DNA from: Temnothorax longispinosus
Taxonomy: Eukaryota > Arthropoda > Insecta > Hymenoptera > Formicidae
Direction of reading: 5' to 3'
DNA: 64,000 nt
NCBI RefSeq assembly: GCF_030848805.1
Contig: NC_092358.1
Coordinates: 13,742,433-13,806,432 of the forward strand
The notes under the pieces are model-generated. The model did not search any database. It saw only the letters and a program-made list of their open reading frames with translations, and was not told the DNA's origin. Shown here one piece after another: positions 22,948 through 33,840 of the stretch. A program made the translations under genes and the position numbers. Numbering within the stretch: the stretch's first letter is position 1; every line of letters starts with the position of its first letter.

Positions 22948-23340
22948 ATGGGAACGGACAGACGCTATTGCTCGTCGATGGTGCGTTTGCTTCGTGGCAG
23001 AGAAGTTGGATTTCGAAACGTACTTACTGGCAATGACACATGGTGTCCCAAGCGTTCTGTATTGCATATCATTAAAACTTCAGATAATTGCGAGTCGAGC
23101 TCATGCCTTAAAACATGTTGGTGTATGGTTCGTGGCAGTGTTCGTGATGTTTATAATGAAGGATCAACACATGGGATTATCTGGACATCATTCATGTCAC
23201 ATCTATTAAATTTGCCTACTGAAAACGAGCTCTGTTTACAGTGTGGAGGGGAGTGCAAAATAAAATGGTCCGCTAATATTTGTATCCCCATTCGCTCGGG
23301 GGATTCTACCAATGCCACTTCGATATGTATGAGAGCATAA
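22948..23340 (+). CDS. Cys-rich hypothetical protein next to gene X
   Basis: 130 codons from an ATG at 22948, with 13 cysteines, several in pairs or close spacing: KRSVLHII, SSSCLKTCWCM, ENELCLQCGGECKIKW, ending SICMRA at TAA 23340. I recognise no family. The Cys-x2-Cys and Cys-x3-Cys pattern could bind zinc. It has no introns, and its end overlaps the start of gene X copy 2. It could be a real small Maverick gene or a 5' exon read through; the evidence is its Cys pattern, its length in AT-rich DNA and its position. Confidence 0.4.
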   Translation: MGTDRRYCSSMVRLLRGREVGFRNVLTGNDTWCPKRSVLHIIKTSDNCESSSCLKTCWCMVRGSVRDVYNEGSTHGIIWTSFMSHLLNLPTENELCLQCGGECKIKWSANICIPIRSGDSTNATSICMRA

Positions 23341-23885
23341 TGAACTACTACGTTCCGATTCAGGATGAATCGTGCGAGAAACAGCACAATGAGTAAGTAT
23401 TGCTAATTTTCGTATATACTTGTGCAAAAAAACTTTTATAAACATAATTGTACTTTTTTTCAGTTTTGATAAACCCCGTTATACACCACGTATTTTGGGA
23501 AGGAGATTTGTCTTGACATCGACAGCATATAAATTTTTGGATGTTGGAATCAACGCTGGACTTATGTCCTCTGTGGATATACTTATTGGCGATAACCAAG
23601 GCAATCGGCGACACCAGTTTGTACATGAAACCGCCAACCGTACTCTTCCTGTTCGAACTAGAACATTGCGTCAAGAATGTGTATTTTCAACTATGCCAAA
23701 ATGTTCATGGCGTAAGTGAAAAATTTAAACAATTTGTAACAATTTTACGCCAAAATTGTATCATCGATAAATGTAATGCAGTTAGAATTTTGCGTGAATT
23801 TTATGATAATAATTCGATTATTGATTGTGAACTGTTGGCGTATGCTGCTGATAATATTATACACGATGCATTACATGAGAAATAA
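23325..23885 (+). pseudogene. Gene X copy 2, spliced, frameshifted
   Basis: The first exon starts at ATG 23325 (MYESIMNYYVPIQDESCEK). A 71-bp intron (23393 GTAAGTATTG to 23463 TTTCAG) follows. The second exon reads PRYTPRILGRRFVLTSTAYK and VDILIGDNQGN. A shift near 23600-23610 moves to the frame with FELEHCVKNVYFQLCQ, IIDKCNAVRILREFYD and IIDCELLAYAADNII, ending at TAA 23883. The N-terminal block, the GDxQG turn and the C-terminal I-V/I-D-C-E motif match gene X copy 1 at 8 kb. AT-rich, unlike copy 1. A PC4-like role in DNA binding is only a suggestion. Confidence 0.6.
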
Positions 23886-24120
23886 ATGTATATTAAAATG
23901 CATATCAATGTATCTAAAATTATTTTTCCTTCTGTTTACCGTTCCCTTGTCCACCATCAATGGTTTAGAATTACAGAACTCTCGATAAGAATGCGTGTGC
24001 CGTACTCGTTGCGCGATCATTAAACGTTTTCTCTCATCCATTTTATATAAATTATTAAATATTCTTCCTCTTATTTCAAATAAAAAGAAATCACTTAAAA
24101 TAATATAAAAATGATCTAAC

Positions 24121-24600
24121 TATAATGGGTGATGGGAGCGAGAGAGACCGCGCGCAAACGAGGGAAAGAGATCGCGCGAACGAGAAGACGCGCGCGACCG
24201 GTGGACGGGAAAAACATCTACGAGAAGGAGATAACGCGAGCGGGAGCGTGCCGTGTGACGTCACGCAGACCGGCGCGGTCGTTGCACGCGGACTCCGCGG
24301 CGCGGCGAAAACGCGAGTCCCCTCGCTTCGCGGCGCCCTAAAACGCGGCGCCAAAAAATGCGAACGCGGGTCCCCTCACCCCGCGGACCCCTCCCCCGCG
24401 GCGCCAAAAAAACGCGGTACCCCCTCCCCCGCAACGCCCAAAAAACGCGGTACTCTCTCCCCCTCCCCCACGGCGCCTGAAAACGCGGTACCCCCCTTCC
24501 CCTCTCCCGCGGTACCCCCCTCGGCGTACCCCCCCCGCCCCTCACCCCCCTCAGATCCCCGGCCTAAAACGCCCATAACTTACCTAATCTTATATTGTTA
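24121..24600. repeat. GC-rich block with about 33-bp C-rich repeats
   Basis: The first half is purine/GCG-rich. The second half (24330-24550) has five degenerate units of the type GGCGCCAAAAAACGCGGTAC followed by a CCCCTCCCC run. The long frames on either strand are repeats read as protein (Pro/Ala-rich or Gly/Arg-rich) and are not supported as genes. Confidence 0.65.
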
Positions 24601-25735
24601 AAATTTCAATTTCAACATAGTATAAAAAATTAGGTAAACTGAGTACTGCTAAGTGTACAAACGGGTAGGTCAATCACTCAACTATCATCAATGGGAGCAT
24701 GAGCTCTATTTTTGGCAAGAACATTTGAAAATATATCATTGTAAAGGGTCTGGGGTCTGCTGGACCCCACGGGGCATTTAAGGGTTAAAAGTTGACCATT
24801 TAATTTTAAAGATTTATATCACGTTCTGCAGTTTGAGACTAAGCAAGAATTCGTCATATTATTTTGAAAAATTTAATTTACCGAGATCCACTAAAATACT
24901 TAATTAATAAAATAAATTTTACTTAAGATGCTAATGTAGCATCCACTAATGTAAATCTTTAATGTAAATCCACTAAAATATTTTTTTCAGCACATGTTAT
25001 TTTCAAAAATGCACTTGAATTAAGCGCAATTAAAAGATTGTTGTCACGTTACCATGGATTACCATCTACACTTTGCGATGACAGCAATGCATGGTGACAA
25101 CGCCGTGGAATAAAATCTTTTTCGCTAAAACGACTATCCCCTACCACCAAAATCGGTCTGAGTTTCCAGACCTGTGTGTAAGACCGTGACCGCGATCGTT
25201 GGGCTTATCCCGTTGTCCGCTACCGTTAGTAGCGTGATAATAATAATAATGTAATAGTGACACGCGATATAACGGGAGAGTTCACGGTGAGCCTCCAATG
25301 CGACGCAGTAACGGTAATAAGCAGCACCTCGAAATCGGTAGCGTCGTTCTCGAACTCTCAACGTATCTTAAGCGATCAAGTAAACGCGTCTGCAAATTTC
25401 ATTAAATTGTCATTTGTTTATAAATCCGTAAGTGATTATTCGCGACCTCCGTGAATATCCTGTCCTTGTACCCGCATACTACACATCGCATGAACAAGGC
25501 GTGGCACGGCGGCCATTAGAGAACGTCCGCGACGTAGATGACCGCAGCCATTGTTGAGAGGAAGGATCGAGGCAACGCAATTAAAGATGCTTTCTGTGTT
25601 TCGGCCTAAAATACAGTGGCGACCGCATTATCAGCCCGAGTAAGTGGCTTTAAGAAATTATAGCATGATAATAGTCGTTTGTCCGGTCACACCCTAACCT
25701 AACCTGACCTAAAATGGTGCCGAGGGAAGCATGTC
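24601..25735. other. Spacer, possible piggyBac-like and LTR ends
   Basis: At 24744-24787 a GGGTCTGGGGTC/GACCCC hairpin followed by CATTTAAGGGTTAA resembles the end of a piggyBac-like element at a TTAA site; no partner end was found. At 25600-25640 a sequence ending TAAAATACA then GTGGCGACC looks like an LTR terminus with a primer-binding site, also without a partner. CCTAACCTAACCT at 25690 resembles two to three units of the insect telomere repeat and may be chance. No gene is seen. Confidence 0.35.
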
Positions 25736-26449
25736 CACTTAGTACACATGTACCAATGATCGGCGTCAACCACAGTTAACGGTGCCGGGAGTTGGCGACC
25801 CAGACGTCTTCTCCTGGAACAAGTACCTAAATCGCAACCAGCATCACCTGAGAGTCACACACTATCAATCGGCGTCAACCGCCGTCAACGGTGCCGGGAG
25901 TTAGCGACCCAGACATCTTCTGGAACAAGATCCGGAATATAAACGAGCCGGACCTAGGAGACATCACTAGGAGGTCGACGTCGTCGGCGAGCGACCAGGT
26001 ACAAAACCGAGTGTCTTCTCCGATGCTCCTCGGTTCGTCCCCGATGTAATTCCTCGAAGAAGACGTTCGGTTTTGTAGCTGGTCGCTCGCCGACGATGCC
26101 GACCTCCTAGTGATGTTTCCTAGTTCCAACTCGTTTATATTCCGGATCTTGTTCCAGAAGAAAATATCTGGGTCGCTAACTCCCGGCACCGTTGACGGCG
26201 GTTAATGCCGACCGATAGTGTGTAACTCCAGGTGATGCTGGTTGCGATTTAGGTACATGTTCCAGAAGAAGACGTCTGGGTCGTCAACTCCCGGCACTGT
26301 CAACTGCGGTTGACGCCGACCTCTGGTACGTCTATCCCAGGTGACTCTGGTTGCGATTTAATCATCTGTTCCAGGCGAAGACGTCGGTGCCGCTAACTTC
26401 TGGCACCGTTAACTGTGGTTGACGCCGATCATTGGTACATGTGTAAGTG
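25736..26449. mobile_element. Foldback element with long inverted arms
   Basis: The two halves are inverted copies meeting near 26020-26050. The outer ends share ACACATGTACCAATGATCGG and its complement. Each arm holds repeated blocks of GGCGTCAACC(A/G)C(A/C)GT, ACGGTGCCGGGAGTT and GCGACCCAGACRTCTTC. No coding sequence; frames over it are repeat artefacts. Confidence 0.85.
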
Positions 26450-26727
26450 AACCTAGGAGTGTAGGCGGGGGGGCTTTGCCCCCCTGCACCCCACCTCCAT
26501 GCACATGGCGGTGTGGGTGGGGTTGAAGCGTGGGCAGTGGGGGGTTTCGCCCCCTCCCCCCGCACCCCCCTAAGACACGTTTTCGGCGTGCCCGGGTAGG
26601 AAATGTACCTCGCTTTAAGCGTGAGCGGGGTGAGGGCTTTGCCCCCCTCTGCACCCCCCATGCACGCGCATTTTGGTGTCCAACTGTACAGGCCGTATTT
26701 TTTACGGCCTTTTTTGGTGTCCAGATG
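26450..26727. repeat. GC-rich low-complexity spacer
   Basis: Runs of C and G with repeated GCTTTGCCCCCCTGCACCCC (26471-26490 and 26635-26655) and a hairpin GGCCGTATTTTTTACGGCC at 26691-26709. No gene. Confidence 0.6.
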
Positions 26728-26912
26728 ATCCGTGTCCAAATAAACGATGTCCAAATGCACCGTGTCCAAATAAACGGTGTCCAAATGAACTGTGTCCAAA
26801 TAAACCGTGTCCAAATGAACGGTGTCTAAATAAACGGTGTCCAAATGCACCGTGTCCAAATGAACCGTGTCCAAATAAACGGTGCCCAATTATACCGTGT
26901 CCAAGTGCACCT
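26728..26912 (+). repeat. 15-bp minisatellite, about 12 units
   Basis: Units of the form CCGTGTCCAAATGAA or CGGTGTCCAAATAAA repeat every 15 bp with small changes. Because 15 is a multiple of three it stays open on both strands and encodes PCPNx-type or DTVHL-type pentapeptide runs; there is no reason to think these are made. Confidence 0.9.
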
Positions 26913-26924
26913 CTCCCCGAAATT

Positions 26925-28500
26925 TCCTACGGCCTAGCAACTCAAAAGGGGTACAGCGCTTTTTGGGGTTAGCAAGTTATTTTAGAAAATTTATTTCGAA
27001 TTTTTCCATTAAAGCTAAACCATTGCAAGATTTGCTTAAAAAATCGGTACCGTTTGTTTTCAATGACGAATGCTTTCAGTCATTCGAGATGTTAAAGCAA
27101 GAATTGACAGCATATTCTGTGTTAGTTTTGTATAATCCATCAGCGAAAACACAACTATACACCGACGCGAGCGCGTTGGGGCTAGCAGCTATGCTTTTAC
27201 AAAAGCAGCGAACAAGTGCTTGGACGCCAATTGCCTATTATAGTCATGCGACCAAACAAGCGGAGATGCGGTATCATAGTTGTGAGTTGGAAATGTTAGC
27301 GATTGTTAAGGCCATAGAAAGGTTTCATATATATCTATACGGTTTGGAATTCACCGTCGTGACCGATTGTAACGCCCTAGTATACCTAGGTTAATAAAGC
27401 GAATTTGAATCCGAAGATAGCTAGATGAATCTTGAGATTGCAGAGCTATAAGTTTAAGGTCACCCATCGCGCGGGCAAACAAATGATACATGTAGATGCA
27501 CTCAGCAGGCATGTTGGTTTGGTAGAGGCTTTACCGCTAGAGCGCGAATTATAATTCAAACAGCTGCGCGATTATAGATTGACGGAAATAGCGGAAAGTT
27601 CGAGTTCGACGATAATGATAAATTTGAGCTGATAGACGATTTAGTTTATAAGAAAGGTGATGATCGCCCTCGATTCGCCGGGCGATATGCTTAATAATGT
27701 TATAAGAGCATGATGAAGATGGCACATTATGGAGCCGAAAAAACAATGCAGGGCATACGGTCGAACTATTGGTTTCCGTCAATGAGAAAGAAAATATCAG
27801 ATTACATTTTGAATTGTTTAGTCTGCCTAACAGCTAACTCGTCCATTCATGTTAAGGAAGACGGATGATATTAGACGAAAATGTACGAACACCGTTTGAT
27901 ACTTTGTTCATCGACCATTTCGGTCCGCTTCAGGAGACAGAGGATGGCTATAAATACATTTTAGTAGTAATAGATGCAGTTAACGAGGTTTAGGTGGCTA
28001 TATGCTACGAAATCAACAACAATCAAAGAAACAATAAAACATTTGATACCTTTATTCACTATGTTCGGGAACCCGAAAAAGCTGATATCAGATAGAGACA
28101 CAGCTTTTCACAGCACGTCAAAATAATTCAAATTGTTTATCAAATTTATAGGAATTAAACATAGACAGGTGGCCGTAGCCGCCCCGGGCTAACGGAAGGG
28201 TAGAGAAAGTTAACAGATTTTTTAAATCGTCGTTGAAAAAAATAGCAAAGAAATCACACGATTGAAAATCTCATTTAGGTACAGCTCAATATGTTATAAA
28301 CAATACAATACACGTAGCTATTAAAGGGATCCTGCAGCCATATGATTTACCGACATTATCGTTAATCGATGAATCTTTTAATTGGCTTTACAGAATTGCA
28401 AGTTTTTGGTCTAGAATTAAAGTCTGCACAAAAATATAGGGTGGAAAACGCGATTTTATATCAAAAGCACCAAAAAATTAAAAATATTACTTATTGGGGC
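26925..28500 (+). pseudogene. Gypsy-type pol relic (RT thumb, RNase H, integrase)
   Basis: The open part to 27394 reads KGVQRFLGLASYFRKFISNF (end of reverse transcriptase), LYTDASALGLAAMLLQ (RNase H first Asp), ELEMLAIVKAIERFHIYLYG and VVTDCNALVYL. Past a stop come VTHRAGKQMIHVDALSR, then an integrase zinc site (MAHYGAEKTMQGIRSNYWFP ... CLVC), FDTLFIDHFGPL and LVVIDA (first integrase Asp), and PKKLISDRDTAFHS (second Asp). These are in several frames with many stops. This is a typical Ty3/Gypsy order. The 5' part and LTRs are missing, and the Tc1-like element at 28565 adjoins it. Confidence 0.85.
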
Positions 28501-29059
28501 ACATACACAGCTGTCACCTGACGACAATATTTGCTTAAAACAAAAATTCTACAGTTTATACGTACAGTGAGGAGCATTAATGAGTTCCGTTACCCGGTGA
28601 GCTACGGTGCAGAGCGGTGCAGGCGAGCGCGCTACGTTACCGTCACGGTCGATAAAAGGTTCAAATACAGAACCGCGAACGCGTAAAAATGGTCAGTCAC
28701 GCTGTATTGCTCGCGCGTGCATTTGATTAAAAAAACATTTTTAATACAATTTGATGCACACAATTAATACGTATTACATACAATATAACAATTATAGGTG
28801 AATATGTAATTATAATTGTATTATTATGCATCTGCAACTATTATTCCACCGACTAAGTATGTGTTTACTGGAATAATATAATTACAGATAATATGATAAT
28901 TATAATTACAACATTATTACCTATAATTATTCTATTGTATACGTAATGCATATGTAATTATATGAAAAATTGTTTCGCGATATTTTATAATTTTTACGAT
29001 GTCGCATTATCTTCCGTATCTTATTTATAAGTAAATGAAATATTAAAATTAAAAGCTAA

Positions 29060-29935
29060 GTAATGTTACGGCCGATATTCCGAGCAATATTAGGGTATTA
29101 ATAAAAAGCTATAATACATTTTGAATTATAATTATCGAGTCAACGTTTCGACCTACTTGGTCTTTCTCAGGGCATTACATTCAAACTTACAAGTGATATA
29201 AATAAAAATAATAATAACTGTTGAAGTTCACATTATCAACACTGAAAATTATAGTCATCGCCGATGGAACGATTACGACACGCAAAAGAAATAAGGTCAA
29301 AGCCAACTTCGAATTAAACGCCGTCACAGGCCACATAATTACAATAATTGTTACCGATTACAATAAATCCTGATCTGAGTTGCAGCTGACGGAGATGCTA
29401 ATTTCGTGCATTTTCCGTATATTTTAAAAGGGGCAATCCTCTGTATGATCCTGGTATCAGCCATGCTCAACGTCGGAAATTGTCATGTCCGATATTAAAT
29501 GGAAGTAGAGATCGGTGTTGCGTCAAGAACCTTTTAAAATATACAGAAAATGCACGAAATTAGCATCTCCGTCAGCTGCAACTCAGATCAGGATTTATTG
29601 CAATAGGTAACAATTATTGTAATTATGTGGCCTGTGACGGCGTTTAATTCGAAGTTGGCTTTGACCTTATGTCTTTTGCGTGTCGTAATCGTTCATCGGC
29701 GATGACTATAATTTTCAGTGTTGATAAAGTAAACTCTAACAGTTATTATTATTTTTATTTATATTACTTGTAAGTTTGAATGTAATGCCCTGAGGAAGAC
29801 CAAGTAGGTCGAAACGTTGGCTCGATAATTACAATTCAAAATGTATATATAGCTTCTTATTTTAATACCGTAATTAATTAACATTGCTCGGAATATCGGC
29901 TGTAACATTACTTAGCTTTTGCTTTTCGACGAGCG
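29060..29935. repeat. Palindrome inside the left Tc1 arm, Penelope pLTR-like
   Basis: Inverted halves centred near 29490 share TTACGGCCGATATTCCGAGC, the block TCGACCTACTTGGTC with CTCAGGGCATTACATTC, and TTCGAATTAAACGCCGTCAC. The block CCTGAGGAAGACC-loop-GGTCGAAAC has the order of a hammerhead core, and such motifs occur in the pseudo-LTRs of Penelope-like elements, so a Penelope tail may have been captured. The mirror copy is at 32475-33345. Confidence 0.6.
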
Positions 29936-30545
29936 ATAACACGTCTTATTTTTTTATATTAAAATTAAATTATTTAAATTAAGGATTAATCGGATACGAA
30001 ATCTATTTTGTAATATTTTTTGAATTCCTAGATTCTTTGAATTTGAACATTAAGTTTATAATGCGATTTTTATCCATTTTTGCTTTTTACAAAATGTCTT
30101 TCCTAACATTGAAATATTTTCTTATATAAGAAAAAAATATTTTTATATGTAAGTGATGGTATCTCGTGTTTATGGTAATTGGATTTATTTTCTGCGAAAA
30201 GGAAGCCATTTTTTATGTGCTATAAATTGTGAAGAAATATATAAAGTCTGCGATATTATCACGTAGCTGTTAACCATTATTTTCACAAATATTATATTAT
30301 TTTTATTTTCTTTTTTATACAAAAAATTAAGGATTAAACGGATAGAAAGATATTCGTAACTTGATATATGTTGTCGAGATGTTTCGAGTTTCGAGATGTT
30401 CCTTGTCTTAATGTTTGGTGGTTCTGAAAAGAACCGATTTGGTGGTTCTAAAAAGAACCGATTGGATGTTGCTGAGGTGTTCCTTGTCTTAATATTTGGT
30501 GGTTCTGAAAAGAACCGATTGTTTTGCTTGGCCCTGGAGCGAATT

Positions 30546-31658
30546 TTAATAATCCGTCCAGTAACCATTTCTCCCGATCACCTGATGCAGTCGTCGATCG
30601 ATGGACTGACGAAGATTGGTGAAGAACTCAGGTTTGCCTCGAAGTGCTTCCCATTCATTCCTCGCGTGCTCAAACAGAGCTTGTTTGGTTCTCTCATGGC
30701 CAGGATCCCACGTATTCACAATTTTCGCCCACACATTCTCAATCAAATTGAGATCCGGGGATTTAGCTGGCCAATCAAGAACCACAATCTCTGGATGTTG
30801 TTCGAACCATCTTCGCACAATGCGGGAAGTATGAACTGCAGAATTGTCCTGAACTAATCGAAATCTCGGTACATCTTCTGCCGGGAATATATTTCGGACG
30901 CTCGGAAGCAGAACGTTTTCCAAAATATCGATGTATTCCTCACTATTCATATGTGCCGATATTTCAATTAGTTCACCAGGACCATACGCACTCATCCATC
31001 CCCACATTGCACAAGTGATGCGCCCACTTCGCTCTTGAGGAATGACATACCTCGGATCAAACCTGCGATTATCGGGTCGCCAAACACGATCACGCCGATC
31101 AACTGCAGAACAAAAGACTTTTTCGTCCGTCCAGATAGTGACATCCCATTCTTCCGCAGATGTCATTAGCTCTTGACGCGCAAAAGCAACGCGATTTTCG
31201 CGATGTCTTTGCGTAAGCGCGATTTTTCGTGCAGCACGACGACAGTGAACATGGGCTTCATGTAAACGTCGTCGTGCTGTCCATCGAGAAATCGGTAACT
31301 CCAAGTCGTTAATGGCATTTGATACCGGAAAAAAAGGCTGTAAATCTACCTGGTTGACTAAAGCATTATTTTCTTCCACAGTTGTTTTCCGTGGTCTGTG
31401 ATTATGCTTACGATGATCACGCAGAGCTTCTTCACCACCTTCTTGCCACGCACGAATCCACTTTCTTGCCGTCTTATCCGAACAGGGAATTATGGTGCAA
31501 ATCTCTTCGAGACTTACATCTCCTTCCCACAAACCGATAATACGGCCGCGCTGGATTTCGCTCAACATTACTGCACCGAGTCGCGAGACAATATGCTGAT
31601 TGAGGCAACTATGCGCAGAGCTTTTGTTTAACGTCATTAGACAAAAGACGATCGCCAC
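30546..31658 (-). CDS. Tc1/mariner-type transposase, DD35E, intact
   Basis: Cut-and-paste transposase of 370 codons. An N-terminal helix-turn-helix pair (LSEIQRGRIIGLWEGDVSLE and SDKTARKWIRAWQEGG) binds the terminal repeats. The catalytic core has TIWTDEKVFC (first Asp), FRLVQDNSAVHTS (second Asp) and DWPAKSPDLNLIENVWAKI (Glu). Counting residues between the second Asp and the Glu gives 35, so DD35E rather than the usual DD34E. Methionine 8 is the first ATG-encoded one; the codon at 31658 is GTG, and translation could also begin at the Met before LSEIQRG, residue 31. No stop or frameshift. The stop lies near 30546, at the inner edge of the left arm. It is the best candidate for an active gene in the window. 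Confidence 0.92.
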   Translation of the reverse strand: MAIVFCLMTLNKSSAHSCLNQHIVSRLGAVMLSEIQRGRIIGLWEGDVSLEEICTIIPCSDKTARKWIRAWQEGGEEALRDHRKHNHRPRKTTVEENNALVNQVDLQPFFPVSNAINDLELPISRWTARRRLHEAHVHCRRAARKIALTQRHRENRVAFARQELMTSAEEWDVTIWTDEKVFCSAVDRRDRVWRPDNRRFDPRYVIPQERSGRITCAMWGWMSAYGPGELIEISAHMNSEEYIDILENVLLPSVRNIFPAEDVPRFRLVQDNSAVHTSRIVRRWFEQHPEIVVLDWPAKSPDLNLIENVWAKIVNTWDPGHERTKQALFEHARNEWEALRGKPEFFTNLRQSIDRRLHQVIGRNGYWTDY

Positions 31659-33840
31659 GTATTAGCGTCTTTTGTTTGTTGATTCGACCGGATTCGGTCA
31701 GATCAAAAGTTCGGTTTGAAACTTGATGACTCTAAACTATCATAACAGAAAGCGTTCCTTAACATCGATCAAAGATTCTTAGCATTATCGTGGCAGATTT
31801 TAATATTTCATTATCATTTTTCCGATCTTTTAATCTGATCCGAGTCGGGTCGAGTCAACAAATCGAAAATCGAAAACGCTATATGTTAGTGCACGATAGA
31901 TCATATTATCGAAAGAAATGATTACTGGACAAATTATTAAAATTCGCTCCAGGGCCAAGCAAAACAATCGGTTCTTTTCAGAACCACCAAACATTAAGAC
32001 AAGGAACATCTCGAAACTCGAAACATCTCGACAACATATATCAAGTTACGAATATCTTTCTATCCGTTTAATCCTTAATTTTTTGTATAAAAAAGAAAAT
32101 AAAAATAATATAATATTTGTGAAAATAATGGTTAACAGCTACGTGATAATATCGCAGACTTTATATATTTCTTCACAATTTATAGCACATAAAAAATGGC
32201 TTCCTTTTCGCAGAAAATAAATCCAATTACCATAAACACGAGATACCATCACTTACATATAAAAATATTTTTTTCTTATATAAGAAAATATTTCAATGTT
32301 AGGAAAGACATTTTGTAAAAAGCAAAAATGGATAAAAATCGCATTATAAACTTAATGTTCAAATTCAAAGAATCTAGGAATTCAAAAAATATTACAAAAT
32401 AGATTTCGTATCCGATTAATCCTTAATTTAAATAATTTAATTTTAATATAAAAAAATAAGACGTGTTATCGCTCGTCGAAAGCAAAAGCTAAGTAATGTT
32501 ACAGCCGATATTCCGAGCAATGTTAATTAATTACGGTATTAAAATAAGAAGCTATATATACATTTTGAATTGTAATTATCGAGCCAACGTTTCGACCTAC
32601 TTGGTCTTCCTCAGGGCATTACATTCAAACTTACAAGTAATATAAATAAAAATAATAATAACTGTTAGAGTTTACTTTATCAACACTGAAAATTATAGTC
32701 ATCGCCGATGAACGATTACGACACGCAAAAGACATAAGGTCAAAGCCAACTTCGAATTAAACGCCGTCACAGGCCACATAATTACAATAATTGTTACCTA
32801 TTGCAATAAATCCTGATCTGAGTTGCAGTTGACGGAGATGCTAATTTCGTGCATTTTCTGTATATTTTAAAAGGTTCTTGACGCAACACCGATCTCTACT
32901 TCCATTTAATATCGGACATGACAATTTCCGACGTTGAGCATGGCTGATACCAGGATCATACAGAGGATTGCCCCTTTTAAAATATACGGAAAATGCACGA
33001 AATTAGCATCTCCGTCAGCTGCAACTCAGATCAGGATTTATTGTAATCGGTAACAATTATTGTAATTATGTGGCCTGTGACGGCGTTTAATTCGAAGTTG
33101 GCTTTGACCTATTTCTTTTGCGTGTCGTAATCGTTCCATCGGCGATGACTATAATTTTCAGTGTTGATAATGTGAACTTCAACAGTTATTATTATTTTTA
33201 TTTATATCACTTGTAAGTTTGAATGTAATGCCCTGAGAAAGACCAAGTAGGTCGAAACGTTGACTCGATAATTATAATTCAAAATGTATTATAGCTTTTT
33301 ATTAATACCCTAATATTGCTCGGAATATCGGCCGTAACATTACTTAGCTTTTAATTTTAATATTTCATTTACTTATAAATAAGATACGGAAGATAATGCG
33401 ACATTGTAAAAATTATAAAATATCGCGAAACAATTTTTCATATAATTACATATGCATTACGTATACAATAGAATAATTATAGGTAATAATGTTGTAATTA
33501 TAATTATCATATTATCTGTAATTATATTATTCCAGTAAACACATACTTAGTCGGTGGAATAATAGTTGCAGATGCATAATAATACAATTATAATTACATA
33601 TTCACCTATAATTGTTATATTGTATGTAATACGTATTAATTGTGTGCATCAAATTGTATTAAAAATGTTTTTTTAATCAAATGCACGCGCGAGCAATACA
33701 GCGTGACTGACCATTTTTACGCGTTCGCGGTTCTGTATTTGAACCTTTTATCGACCGTGACGGTAACGTAGCGCGCTCGCCTGCACCGCTCTGCACCGTA
33801 GCTCACCGGGTAACGGAACTCATTAATGCTCCTCACTGTA

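Larger units (their letters stand above)
28565..33838. mobile_element. Tc1-like transposon with very long inverted arms (5,274 bp)
   Basis: Ends read CAGTGAGGAGCATTAATGAG and its complement, flanked by TA at 28563-28564 and 33839-33840, as in Tc1/mariner insertions. The left arm (28565-about 30545) and right arm (about 31917-33838) are near-perfect inverted copies of about 1.9-2.0 kb. Each arm itself contains an internal palindrome (29060-29935 and its mirror 32475-33345). A single transposase gene lies between the arms on the minus strand. The high arm similarity and intact gene suggest recent movement or recent gene conversion. Confidence 0.88.

Noticed and set aside
24125..24601. 158-codon Pro/Ala/Lys-rich ORF
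   Set aside because: Its second half is a C-rich repeat; frames on the other strand are equally open, so it reflects composition.
25690..25705. CCTAACCTAACCT as a telomere (TTAGG) tract
   Set aside because: Only two to three units; no array, so not evidence of telomeric DNA.
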